From Chitinophaga sp. (lineage in GTDB: Bacteria; Bacteroidota; Bacteroidia; Chitinophagales; Chitinophagaceae), in NCBI RefSeq assembly GCF_017745275.1, contig NZ_JAGHZS010000010.1, forward strand, positions 248,001-312,000: 64,000 nt of DNA. The letters are read 5' to 3'. The notes beneath the pieces were generated by a model, which was not told the origin of the DNA, searched no databases, and saw nothing but the letters and a program-made list of their open reading frames with translations. Shown one piece after another: positions 36,296-45,120 of this stretch (the first letter of the stretch is position 1; each line of letters begins with the position of its first letter). A program made the position numbers and the translations under genes.

Positions 36296-38695
36296 ATGCT
36301 GAAAGCCCTTGCTATCCTATTCTCCCTGGTGTACCCTTTTATGCTTTGTGCGCAGCACAATGTGAAAGGAAGGGTGTTATGTGGGGAACAGCCGTTATCC
36401 TTAGCCAGCATCAGCGTTCGAGACAGTGTTCAGATAATAGCTACCCGGTTATCTGAGCAGGATGGCACTTTTTTGTTATCGCTTCCTGCAGGAAAGTACC
36501 AGTTGGAAGTCAGCCTGATTGGATATAAAATATACACTACCAGTGTAACGATACCGGCTCCCGCCGACTTACTGGTTGTAATGGAGCAAGAGAGCCGCCA
36601 GCTTTCTGCAGTTAGCATTTCAGGATCAAAGCCACTAATAGAGCGGAAACTGGACCGTATTATATTTAATGTTCCCAATAGTATCATGGCCAGCGGAGGA
36701 TCTGCCTGGGAGGCCCTGGCAAAGGCGCCGGGGGTAAGAACTACCACCGGCGGGAATGTTACTGCTATGGGCAAAGGAGCCGTGATTTATATAAATAACA
36801 GGATACTACGCTTATCCGGGGAAGACCTGGTCTCCTTCCTGCAGGGGCAAAATGCCGATAATATACAGCGAATAGAAGTGATTGTAAATCCTCCTGCATC
36901 TTACGACGCACAGGGGGGAGCGGTGATTAATATTGTCACAAAGAAAATATTGGCGGGTGGTCTCAATGCAGTGATTTCAGGCGGTATTACACAATCGGCC
37001 CTTACAGGAGGGCGCCTGGGAAGTAATTTCAACTACCGGAAAGGGAAGTGGAATGTGTATGGAGGCCTGGCTGGAAACATCAGCAGGAAAGATTACCGGG
37101 AGGATAATTACATTGTTTTTGGATTGCCGGACAGCTATTCATATTGGAAAGGAGTGAAAGAGGGGCAGCGACGCGGAGAAACGGTGGCCTATAAACTGGG
37201 AGCTGATTTCGCTGTGAATAGCCGCCATGTAGTAGGCTTTATGCTCGATGGAGCCACCGGCAACAGGGAGCGGCCGATAAACATACGAACGGATGTTTAT
37301 CAACCCGATATTAAGGGGATAGATTCATTGCTCACCACACACAATACTACCGGCAGTACCATCAACCAGCAGTCTGTTAACTTTAACTACAGCGGATCGC
37401 TGGATACCGGCGGAACGAAAACAATTAATGTGGACGTTGATATTTCCCCTTTTCGCAACCGGAAAAACCAGGATATAGATTTTGCCTCCTATAAACCGGA
37501 AAGCAGCAGGCCTGTGTACAGGGAGGTTAACAATACCCGGTCACTACAGGATATCAGCATTTTATCCGGCCGCATAGATTATTCGCAGCAGTGGAATAAA
37601 GACTGGCGTTTTGAAACAGGCATTAAGTATAACCGGACATTTAACAAAAGTGATCTTCGTTTTTATAACCTGGACAACAACATCCCCCACTATGATACCC
37701 TGAAAAGCAGTGAGTTTCACTATACCGAGAAAAACCTCGCGTTATATGTGAATATGCAGGGTGCTATTGGTAAGCTATCTGTAGAAACCGGCCTTAGAGG
37801 AGAGTATACGTGGACAACCGGTTACCTGGTCACAAAAGACCTGTTGAATGAACGTAATTATTTCAAGCTATTTCCTACTGTTTTTATTACCTATGCCATC
37901 AATGATAAGCATGAGGTGAATGCATACTACGGCAGGCGGATAAACCGGCCGGATTACTGGCGGTTAAATCCATTCAGGTATTACACCAGCCCATATACCT
38001 ACCTGGAAGGGAATCCATACCTGAGGCCGGCGTTTGTTAACGAAATAGAATTAGGATATTCCTTCAAAAAACATATCAGCATTACGCTTTTTTATAACGA
38101 TACAAGAGACTATTTCAGTAATATATCTATACAGGACAATACCCAACATATTTTTTATGATACACAGCGGAATCTCAACCAAAGTCTTGAAACCGGCATG
38201 CATGCCACCATTCCTTATACCCCTTTCAGCTGGTGGGAAATAAATGCTTTTTTACAAGCTTCTTATAAAAAGGAAAAATCAGGTTTCCTGGATAGTAAAT
38301 ATAACTACAGCACCTGGTTTGCCTATGTAAATCTCACGCAGGCATTTACAATTTCCCGGAAGGCGGGCTGGAAGGGAGAAATTACTACCTGGTATGCATC
38401 GCCTGGTATACAGGGAATTTACCGGATAGCCGCTAACTATGATGTTAGCTTTGGTGTACGAAAAATGTTATGGGGCGGAAAAGGAAGTGTTCAGCTTTCA
38501 GTAGCTGATATTTTCTATAGTAATTTTTCCAGGATTGACGTTGATTACGAAAACCAACGGAACGGATTCAGGGAGAAAACAGATACGCGCGCTGTAACAC
38601 TTAACTTTAATTATAAAATAGGAAATAAAAAGATTGCCGCTACACGTAGCAGAAAAACATCCAATGAGGACGAAAAAAAACGCGCCACCAATTAA
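36296..38695 (+). CDS. TonB-dependent receptor-like outer membrane beta-barrel protein
   Basis: 799 residues: signal peptide ending near CAQ (residue ~20), a carboxypeptidase-regulatory-like beta-sandwich (residues ~25-95), a plug with KAPGVRTTTGG and the IYINNR motif, then a large beta-barrel of the OMP_b-brl type. Such proteins sit in the outer membrane; substrate is unknown. There is no SusD partner. It is divergent from the two-component pair and carries putative regulator sites upstream, so it is probably its main target. Confidence 0.9.
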   Translation: MLKALAILFSLVYPFMLCAQHNVKGRVLCGEQPLSLASISVRDSVQIIATRLSEQDGTFLLSLPAGKYQLEVSLIGYKIYTTSVTIPAPADLLVVMEQESRQLSAVSISGSKPLIERKLDRIIFNVPNSIMASGGSAWEALAKAPGVRTTTGGNVTAMGKGAVIYINNRILRLSGEDLVSFLQGQNADNIQRIEVIVNPPASYDAQGGAVINIVTKKILAGGLNAVISGGITQSALTGGRLGSNFNYRKGKWNVYGGLAGNISRKDYREDNYIVFGLPDSYSYWKGVKEGQRRGETVAYKLGADFAVNSRHVVGFMLDGATGNRERPINIRTDVYQPDIKGIDSLLTTHNTTGSTINQQSVNFNYSGSLDTGGTKTINVDVDISPFRNRKNQDIDFASYKPESSRPVYREVNNTRSLQDISILSGRIDYSQQWNKDWRFETGIKYNRTFNKSDLRFYNLDNNIPHYDTLKSSEFHYTEKNLALYVNMQGAIGKLSVETGLRGEYTWTTGYLVTKDLLNERNYFKLFPTVFITYAINDKHEVNAYYGRRINRPDYWRLNPFRYYTSPYTYLEGNPYLRPAFVNEIELGYSFKKHISITLFYNDTRDYFSNISIQDNTQHIFYDTQRNLNQSLETGMHATIPYTPFSWWEINAFLQASYKKEKSGFLDSKYNYSTWFAYVNLTQAFTISRKAGWKGEITTWYASPGIQGIYRIAANYDVSFGVRKMLWGGKGSVQLSVADIFYSNFSRIDVDYENQRNGFREKTDTRAVTLNFNYKIGNKKIAATRSRKTSNEDEKKRATN

Positions 38696-38786
38696 CGCGG
38701 AACCCACTTTGTTAGGCCCGGATTATTTAGAGCACAACGATGATAAACCCAAAGTATCTGAAATTAACCGTTAAACCCTTAATGCT

Positions 38787-39431
38787 ATGCACTGTATTAT
38801 TATTGCGAAGAATGGCGCGTCTTATGCCGGTATTTTTACTGAATATCTTATGGAGAAAGGGTTGGCCCGTGTTACAGTAACTTCTCCCGCCGTTGGGGAG
38901 GTGAGAAGAGAATTGACGAAAATGGTTTACCATTATGCATTAATAGACCTGGAAGATGATGGAATAGACGGTTTGGAGGTAGCCAGGATCATCAAGAAGA
39001 CCTCTCCCCGTACGCATTGCCTGATCCGGATTCAGCCGGACGACTTCAAGCTTGATTTTCTCATTCATTTTGATATCAGCGGATATCTTTCTCCCAATTG
39101 TTCGCTGAAAGAACTGATGCAATGTTTTGAACTGCTGAATGAAGGTTACCGCTTTATGAGCGGGGATATTCGTGAAAAATTATCACGGATAGAAAGTGTC
39201 AGCGCAAAAGATTTTTCTGATAACAGCCTCACGAAACAGGAGAACAGAATACTTAACCTGGTAATGAAAGGTAAGAGTACCGGTGAAATTGCCAGGGAGC
39301 TTTTTTTAAGCATTAATACCATTAATAATCACAAAACACGGATCAGGAATAAATTGAATCTTCAAAGTAACCGTCAGTTAGTAGCTTATGTGATGCAGTG
39401 GAGAAATCGTGTTCATCAAAATGCTTGTTAG
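38787..39431 (+). CDS. LuxR-family response regulator-like protein
   Basis: 214 residues: an N-terminal receiver-like domain with Asp in ALIDLEDDGIDG but without a clear N-terminal acidic pair, and a C-terminal LuxR helix-turn-helix (LTKQENRILNLVMKGKSTGEIA...). No kinase gene adjoins. It stands 132 bp before the RiPP precursor in the same direction, so it is the likely pathway regulator. Its stop codon lies inside an 18-bp palindrome. Receiver degeneracy suggests phosphorylation may not be the input signal. Confidence 0.88.
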   Translation: MHCIIIAKNGASYAGIFTEYLMEKGLARVTVTSPAVGEVRRELTKMVYHYALIDLEDDGIDGLEVARIIKKTSPRTHCLIRIQPDDFKLDFLIHFDISGYLSPNCSLKELMQCFELLNEGYRFMSGDIREKLSRIESVSAKDFSDNSLTKQENRILNLVMKGKSTGEIARELFLSINTINNHKTRIRNKLNLQSNRQLVAYVMQWRNRVHQNAC

Positions 39432-39445
39432 CAGAATTCTGCTAA
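39428..39445. promoter_or_regulatory. Perfect 18-bp palindrome between regulator and RiPP precursor
   Basis: TTAGCAGAA and TTCTGCTAA abut as exact reverse complements and include the regulator stop codon. No T-run follows. An operator for the LuxR-like protein is plausible; a weak terminator is the alternative. Confidence 0.45.
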
Positions 39446-39475
39446 GAGAGGCTTCAGTTAGATCATTTACTGCTA

Positions 39476-39507
39476 TTGACTTGTAGCATGTGTTCGTCTA
39501 AATTGTG
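39476..39507 (+). promoter_or_regulatory. Candidate promoter of the RiPP precursor
   Basis: TTG at 39476-39478, 20-nt spacer, then TAAATTGTG at 39499-39507, an imperfect match to TAnnTTTG. It would start transcription ~50 nt before the precursor ATG. Confidence 0.35.
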
Positions 39508-39563
39508 AGAACATTTCTGAGGCCTCAAATTGCATTTTTTCAACTAATTAAATCCTACAAAAA

Positions 39564-39752
39564 ATGGAAAAGAAAATTAAATTCAACGCAAATCAGGCGC
39601 AACTGATCGCCAAATCTATCGATGCTTTCAAAAACGAAACAGTTAAGAAAGTAGCTAAATCTTATTTCGGAGGTAATGTTCCTTCTCACTCTAAAGGAAC
39701 TTATTCTCAGAGCTATAGCAGAAGCGCTGTTGAAGAACCAGCTTCTATTTAA
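39564..39752 (+). CDS. RiPP precursor peptide, cyclophane type
   Basis: 62 residues. The leader (1-37) is Lys-rich and helical in character and ends in Gly36-Gly37, the cleavage site expected for the C39 peptidase encoded downstream. The 25-residue core starts at Asn38 and holds Tyr47-Ser48-Gln49 and Tyr51-Ser52-Arg53, two aromatic-x-x units of the kind that radical SAM cyclophane synthases crosslink, then an acidic tail EEPASI. No Cys is present, which excludes lanthionine and sactipeptide chemistry. Placement directly before a radical SAM/SPASM gene and behind its own terminator-like hairpin is typical. The exact crosslinks are inference. Confidence 0.85.
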   Translation: MEKKIKFNANQAQLIAKSIDAFKNETVKKVAKSYFGGNVPSHSKGTYSQSYSRSAVEEPASI

Positions 39753-39770
39753 TAATAGCCTGATTACAAT

Positions 39771-39802
39771 AAAAGCCCGTAAGGAATTTTCCTGGGGCTT
39801 TT
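39771..39802 (+). terminator. Attenuator-like terminator after the RiPP precursor
   Basis: AAAAGCCC (39771-39778) pairs with GGGCTTTT (39795-39802), with an inner AGGAA/TTCCT helix, followed by ATTTCTT. A hairpin here allows more precursor than enzyme mRNA, with partial read-through into the maturase genes. Confidence 0.7.
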
Positions 39803-39843
39803 ATTTCTTATCCCTCTAATAACCTCATATTGAATTTAACCTT

Positions 39844-41103
39844 ATGACAATGCTGAAATGTAATACGCTCGTACTGAAAGTAGCCAGCAGATGTAATCTT
39901 AACTGCACCTACTGCTATATGTATAACATGGGTGACAGTACCTACAGGAATCAACCAAAAGTGATGAGTGATAAAGTGGTGGAGTCACTGCTGGAGAGAG
40001 TAAGGAATCATTGTCAGCAATACGGGGTAGCGTCATTTAATTTCGCTTTTCATGGAGGGGAACCATTGTTGGCAGGGAAAGAATTCTTTATCCGGTTTAT
40101 CAGTAAAGCAAATGCCATGTTAGCCGGTGTGGCAACAATTACCTACCTGGTGCAAACGAATGGTACATTACTGACCCGTGAATGGTGTGAGTTTTTCGAC
40201 ACCTGGGGCGTTCAGATAGGTGTGAGCCTGGATGGAACTCCCGAAGCCAATGATCAATATAGAATTGATCATGCAGGCAGAGGGTCCTATCGTCAAATTA
40301 TTGCAGGACTGAAATTGGCGCAGCAATACACCGTCAAAAACAGTCAGCCAGGCGTTTTATCCGTTGTTAATATAGATGCAGATCCCCTCGATATTTATAC
40401 GCATTTTAAAGAAATTGGTGTGAACAATATCAGTTTTCTTTTACCGGATTCTAATTTTGATAAACTACCGCCCGCTCCGGCTGCTGGAAGCCCTTTTTCA
40501 GGTGATACGCCTTATGCCGACTGGATGATCCGGCTTTTCGATGCCTGGTTTTTTGATGATAAAAGCCGGTTGACCATTCAATATTTCCGGAAAATTATAC
40601 ATGTCATTTTAGGAAGGGAAGTAGTGTCTGAATTGGTGGGTACGGCTAATAATGAAGTATTGGTGATAGAAACAGATGGCAGTATAGAACCGCTGGATGT
40701 ATTGAAAATCTGTGGAGAAGGATTTACGAAAAACAATGCCAACGTTTTGTCCCATGAATTAACGGAGGCCCTGAATACGCCCCTGGCAAACCTGTATCAG
40801 TTAAGTCATACGAAGATCTGCGCAAAGTGTGCTGCCTGCCCTGTAAGTGAAATCTGTGGAGGCGGATACCTGCCACATCGCTACAGTTCTGCCAATGGTT
40901 TTAATAATCCTTCAGTTTATTGCAATGATTTGCTGAAGTTGATCATACATATTCAGAACAGGGTGATCAGCCAGTTGCCCCAGGACTTGCTGGAGGAAGC
41001 CGGTGTAACAATGCTCACCTATGAGGAGGCATTGCAAATACTGGAAGAAGCAGCAACCGGCGGTGAAGGATCCCGGTTTGCTGAAGAACTGGAAGCATAT
41101 TGA
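39844..41103 (+). CDS. Radical SAM/SPASM peptide maturase, FxsB-like (cyclophane-forming)
   Basis: 419 residues. Cys17, Cys21 and Cys24 form the CxxxCxxC site for the radical SAM cluster. A HGGEPLL motif follows near residue 70. The C-terminal SPASM region has CAKCAACPVSEICGGG and, further on, PHRYSSANGFNNPSVYC, the signature of FxsB/GrrM-type maturases that join an aromatic ring to the beta-carbon of the residue two positions on. It is the core enzyme of the cluster and should act on the 62-residue precursor in the cytosol. The actinobacterial FxsB proteins are often fused to an HExxH domain; here that domain is the next, separate gene. Confidence 0.92.
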   Translation: MTMLKCNTLVLKVASRCNLNCTYCYMYNMGDSTYRNQPKVMSDKVVESLLERVRNHCQQYGVASFNFAFHGGEPLLAGKEFFIRFISKANAMLAGVATITYLVQTNGTLLTREWCEFFDTWGVQIGVSLDGTPEANDQYRIDHAGRGSYRQIIAGLKLAQQYTVKNSQPGVLSVVNIDADPLDIYTHFKEIGVNNISFLLPDSNFDKLPPAPAAGSPFSGDTPYADWMIRLFDAWFFDDKSRLTIQYFRKIIHVILGREVVSELVGTANNEVLVIETDGSIEPLDVLKICGEGFTKNNANVLSHELTEALNTPLANLYQLSHTKICAKCAACPVSEICGGGYLPHRYSSANGFNNPSVYCNDLLKLIIHIQNRVISQLPQDLLEEAGVTMLTYEEALQILEEAATGGEGSRFAEELEAY

Positions 41104-41133
41104 CCTGCTATTAATGATATAAAATTTACTGAT

Positions 41134-42264
41134 ATGGTCGGCACATATAATGATAGCGGAATATATACCGTATTAACTCCTTTTCAATTTAATAAAGGTG
41201 ATAACCTGCCGTTTTATAAGAATGTGTTATCCATTTTTACTACTATTTTAAAGAGGAATTTTGAGGCGTTGATGGCGGGTGCAAATTTATATCGCGCCGA
41301 TGATACGAGGCAGTTGGCCAGTCAGCTGAATGACCCCAACCTGGTGGAATACCTGCTGCAACCGGAAGTATCTCACCGGTTGTTATTTGACCATGAGCAA
41401 CTGGCCGGCGCAGATGATTTCTTTCTGCTTACTTTATCGGCCCACCTGGCAAAGAAAACGGGTAAGTATGATAGCGCCCTGGGTAGCCGTATCTGGTCTG
41501 CCAACGGTGATTTTCTCATCTCTTCTGAAGAGGATACCGGAAACTACGAAACATATGAAGCGCCCCGCGTAGCCGGGCGTGTACCGATAGATTTTTTTAG
41601 CCCCTGCTGCCTGGGATTGTCTGCTGAAGAAATTCAGGAAGGACAGCATACATTATTTGACCTGTATAGCATAGAAGAAGCAGAGCAAATCTTTACCCAC
41701 CTGGAAGATGCGGTGTTGCCGTTGGCAGATAACAGCAATTTTCATGAGTTGATTTGCCTGTTCAATAATGTACTCATGGTAAAAAAGCAGCAGAACCCTA
41801 ACGGAAAAAAACCATTCATATCGGGTTCAGATGGCTACTATATTGGCAGAACGCACGTGATGAATCCGGATGTAGTGAGTGCAGAACCTATTGCGGAAAT
41901 GTTTGTTCATGAAGCTATTCATTCCGTATTGTATATGCTGGAAGAACATGGACCCTGGATGCCTGGTGTTGCAGATGCTCATCGTATAGGTATAAGCGTG
42001 CCTTCCAACTGGTCAGGTAACCGTTTGAGTATCCGGAGCTACTTTCAGGCCGTGTTTGTATGGTTTGGGATCTGGAATCTCTGGCGGTATGCCCGGGAAA
42101 ATAACCTGTATAACCAGGAATGGATAAAGAAAAGATTACAGTTTGTAACCAACGGTTTTGCTACACTGAACCTGGATGATATCCGGAAAAAGTATGACAT
42201 CCGTTTGCCGGATGAAACAGTGGATGCGGTACTGGCCGCAAAGAAAATTGTATTGGAAGGGTAG
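41134..42264 (+). CDS. HExxH-motif protein, probable 2-oxoglutarate-dependent peptide beta-hydroxylase
   Basis: 376 residues. The only recognisable motif is His259-Glu-Ala-Ile-His263 in FVHEAIHSVL. The rest matches the HExxH family that accompanies or is fused to FxsB-type maturases. Members of this family have been reported as iron/2-oxoglutarate peptide beta-hydroxylases rather than proteases; I rely on memory for that. It starts 30 bp after the maturase. Predicted role: hydroxylate a beta-carbon in the core peptide, possibly one also involved in a crosslink. A metallopeptidase that trims the leader is the alternative. Confidence 0.75.
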   Translation: MVGTYNDSGIYTVLTPFQFNKGDNLPFYKNVLSIFTTILKRNFEALMAGANLYRADDTRQLASQLNDPNLVEYLLQPEVSHRLLFDHEQLAGADDFFLLTLSAHLAKKTGKYDSALGSRIWSANGDFLISSEEDTGNYETYEAPRVAGRVPIDFFSPCCLGLSAEEIQEGQHTLFDLYSIEEAEQIFTHLEDAVLPLADNSNFHELICLFNNVLMVKKQQNPNGKKPFISGSDGYYIGRTHVMNPDVVSAEPIAEMFVHEAIHSVLYMLEEHGPWMPGVADAHRIGISVPSNWSGNRLSIRSYFQAVFVWFGIWNLWRYARENNLYNQEWIKKRLQFVTNGFATLNLDDIRKKYDIRLPDETVDAVLAAKKIVLEG

Positions 42265-42285
42265 TAACTATTAAACAAACGTACT

Positions 42286-44499
42286 TTGTGGTTCGATAAA
42301 TTTCATTTTATACAACAGCATGATCATGCCGATTGCGGACCTGCTTGTCTGGCGATGGTTTGCCATTTTTATGGCCGCCCGGTAAGCCTGCAACAAATTA
42401 AAGGAACTACCGCATTAACGAGGCAGGGGATGTCGTTGGAAAGTTTATCCAACAAGTCAGTTGAATTGGGCTTCAGATCACTGAGTGTACAAACCACCTT
42501 CTCTAAGCTGGCTTCCAATGCGCCGTTGCCAGCTATTGTACATTGGGAAGAGAATCACTTTGTAGTGATCTACAGGATTACTGCAACGCATGTTTTTATT
42601 GCGGATCCCGGAAAAGGAAAATTAAAACTCTCCCATGCCAGGTTTATGGATGGCTGGATATCCAGGGAAGAAGAAGATAATACGGGCGTAGTGTTGCTGC
42701 TGGAGCCTGCCGCGGAGTTCTTTCATGCAGATGCAAAGCTGGAAGCTAAGGCTGGCACCGTACTGCCATTTATTACTGGTTACCTGAAAAGCTACCGGCT
42801 CAATATACTGCAAATCTTATTCGGGTTGTTCCTGGGAAGTTTGATCCAGCTACTGGTGCCCTTCCTGACACAATCTATCGTGGATAAAGGGATTGGTTAT
42901 TCAGACAGCGCTTTTATATACGCCATCCTGGCGATCCAGTTGGTATTGTATCTGAGCGCTACAGGGATTGAGTTTATGCGAACCTGGGTGTTCATGCATC
43001 TGAGCACCAGGATCAATGTATTGATTATATCCGATTTCCTGGCGAAGTTAATGCGGCTGCCGGTGGGCTTTTTCGACTCAAAGATCATTGGAGATCTTAC
43101 CCAGCGTATTAACGATCATAAGCGTATTGAACAATTTATCACGGATACATTGGTCAAGAGCCTGTTCTCTATTTTCACCCTGCTGGTATTTGCCGGTATC
43201 CTGCTTTATTTCAGCCTGCCCGTTTTTTTCATTTTCGTTAGCGGAACCATACTTCAACTTTCGTGGATTTTTTTCTTTCTCGGGAAACTGAAATTGTTGG
43301 ACTATGAATCTTTTGCATTACTGGCAAAAGATAATAGCAAAGTCCTGGAAATCATTACTGGTATGCAGGAGATAAAGTTCAACAACCTGGAAGAAGAGAA
43401 GAAGAATGAATGGCAGGAAATACAATCTTCTCTTTTCGGTGTGAGCCTCGCAAAGCTGAGGACTAACCAGGTAGAACAAGGAGGAACGCGTTTCATTGGC
43501 TATCTGCAGATCATCCTCATTGTATTTTTCTCGGCGCTGGCAGCTTTGCACCATGAAATGACGCTGGGTACCATGATGTCTGTGTTATTTATTACAGGCC
43601 AGCTAAATGCGCCTGTTACACAACTGATCAATTTTATCCTGTCGGCCCAGATGGCAAGGATTAGTATGAGCCGTCTGGCAGAGGTACATCAGCATGGGGA
43701 AGAGGAAGTGGCCGGCGCGTATAAACTGGAGACACTACCGGAAGCACATTCTCTTGAATTAACGGACGTGCGTTTCAGTTATACAGAAGGAGTAGAGGTG
43801 CTCCGGGGCATCAATGTTCATATACCCGAAAATAGGATTACGGCAATTGTTGGGTTGAGTGGCAGTGGAAAAACCACTTTAATCAGGTTATTGCTGAAAT
43901 ATTACACGCATTTTTCGGGACAGATTAAGGTAGGCGATGTTCCGTTGCAGGATGTACGGAATGCTTGCTGGAGAAGCCAGTGCGGAGCTGTGTTACAGGA
44001 TAGTTTTATATTCTCGGATTCCATTGCCTATAATATTACACTTCAGCGGGAACCCGACCCGGAGCGACTTTTAAACGCAGCGGTAGCGGCCAATATTTAC
44101 GAATTTATTATGTCATTGCCGCTTCAATATAATACGAGGATAGGACAGGAAGGATTTGGCATCAGTCATGGCCAAAAGCAAAGGATACTAATTGCCAGGG
44201 CAATTTACAAGAATCCCCGGCTGATATTTTTTGACGAAGCAACCAATTCATTAGATGCCAAAAATGAATTTATTATCATGCAAAATCTGCAGCATTTTTT
44301 CAAAGGACGTACCGTGGTGATTGTAGCTCACCGTTTAAGTACGGTCAGAAATGCTGACCAGATCATTGTACTGGAGCAGGGGAAAATTGTAGAATCAGGT
44401 ACGCACTACGAGTTAATGGCATCAGAAGGCAGTTATTATTCGCTGGTGAAAAACCAGGTAGAACTGGGGGCCAGGGATGTTTTACAAACAGAAATATGA
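42286..44499 (+). CDS. Peptidase-containing ABC exporter (C39 peptidase-permease-ATPase)
   Basis: 737 residues: C39 cysteine peptidase (residues ~5-135) with Cys17 in ADCGPACLAM, His in ENHFVV and Asp in FIADPGKG; permease ~165-430; ATPase with Walker A GLSGSGKTT, signature ISHGQKQR (usual form LSGGQ) and Walker B LIFFDEATNSLD. It cuts the leader after the double glycine and exports the core. The start is a TTG at 42286: a stop lies upstream and the first in-frame ATG comes after the catalytic cysteine, so a later start would destroy the peptidase. Overlaps the next gene by 4 bp. Confidence 0.95.
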   Translation: MWFDKFHFIQQHDHADCGPACLAMVCHFYGRPVSLQQIKGTTALTRQGMSLESLSNKSVELGFRSLSVQTTFSKLASNAPLPAIVHWEENHFVVIYRITATHVFIADPGKGKLKLSHARFMDGWISREEEDNTGVVLLLEPAAEFFHADAKLEAKAGTVLPFITGYLKSYRLNILQILFGLFLGSLIQLLVPFLTQSIVDKGIGYSDSAFIYAILAIQLVLYLSATGIEFMRTWVFMHLSTRINVLIISDFLAKLMRLPVGFFDSKIIGDLTQRINDHKRIEQFITDTLVKSLFSIFTLLVFAGILLYFSLPVFFIFVSGTILQLSWIFFFLGKLKLLDYESFALLAKDNSKVLEIITGMQEIKFNNLEEEKKNEWQEIQSSLFGVSLAKLRTNQVEQGGTRFIGYLQIILIVFFSALAALHHEMTLGTMMSVLFITGQLNAPVTQLINFILSAQMARISMSRLAEVHQHGEEEVAGAYKLETLPEAHSLELTDVRFSYTEGVEVLRGINVHIPENRITAIVGLSGSGKTTLIRLLLKYYTHFSGQIKVGDVPLQDVRNACWRSQCGAVLQDSFIFSDSIAYNITLQREPDPERLLNAAVAANIYEFIMSLPLQYNTRIGQEGFGISHGQKQRILIARAIYKNPRLIFFDEATNSLDAKNEFIIMQNLQHFFKGRTVVIVAHRLSTVRNADQIIVLEQGKIVESGTHYELMASEGSYYSLVKNQVELGARDVLQTEI

Positions 44500-45026
44500 A
44501 AAGTACCGTTATTCATACTAATTATCCTCCGCAAAGTGCGGAAGCATCAGTCACAAATCTGTCGAAGGCAACAACAACGGGCTTTTCGAAGCCATTCCCC
44601 GGTTGGATTAATCGCTGGACTATTTTATTACTGGGTGCTTTTTTCCTGTTGCCATTAACATTGCTGCTACTGGTTAGGCAACCGGTGTATACAAAGATCC
44701 CCTTCTCTGTAGCAGGTAGTATTGGAAAATCAGGTATCACATTGACGGTAAGCAGTGTCATAGCAGCACACAACATCGCCGGCGACCGGGTTATTTTGTT
44801 AACAGATGCCAATGGCTACCAGTCTGCGGCACGGTATGCAGGCTATCTTTCGGCAATAGAGCCATTGAACATAAAGGAATGCCGGCTCCGCATCATGCCC
44901 GTGGATGGAAAGATGGAGGAAGTGTTGGCTAATGGCCCACATATGATCACAGGGCAGGCTATATTAAAATCTACCTATGTATCTATTTTAGGGAAGATAT
45001 TTTATCGCGAATCACAGGCTCAATGA
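44496..45026 (+). CDS. Short HlyD-like membrane protein (mini adaptor)
   Basis: 176 residues: ~40 cytosolic residues, one membrane segment near 42-61, then a beta-rich region whose last part (near ITGQAILKSTYVSILGKIF) resembles the C-terminal end of HlyD-family adaptors that accompany C39 exporters. The alpha-helical hairpin and most of the lipoyl region of a normal ~400-residue HlyD are missing, and the reading frame shows no sign of a frameshift. Overlap with the exporter gene implies that it works with it, perhaps as a minimal periplasmic guide. Last gene of the RiPP operon. Confidence 0.7.
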   Translation: MKSTVIHTNYPPQSAEASVTNLSKATTTGFSKPFPGWINRWTILLLGAFFLLPLTLLLLVRQPVYTKIPFSVAGSIGKSGITLTVSSVIAAHNIAGDRVILLTDANGYQSAARYAGYLSAIEPLNIKECRLRIMPVDGKMEEVLANGPHMITGQAILKSTYVSILGKIFYRESQAQ

Positions 45027-45120
45027 TTCCGGATGCCCATAGGGTTTCATCAGGCTGGCGCAGGGTATAGGTACCATAAATGTTTGCCTCAAAAGCAGAA
45101 TTGATATTATCTTTACCCCT

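Noticed and set aside
42363-42371. A later ATG as start of the C39 exporter
   Set aside because: It would remove the catalytic Cys17; the TTG at 42286 keeps the full peptidase.
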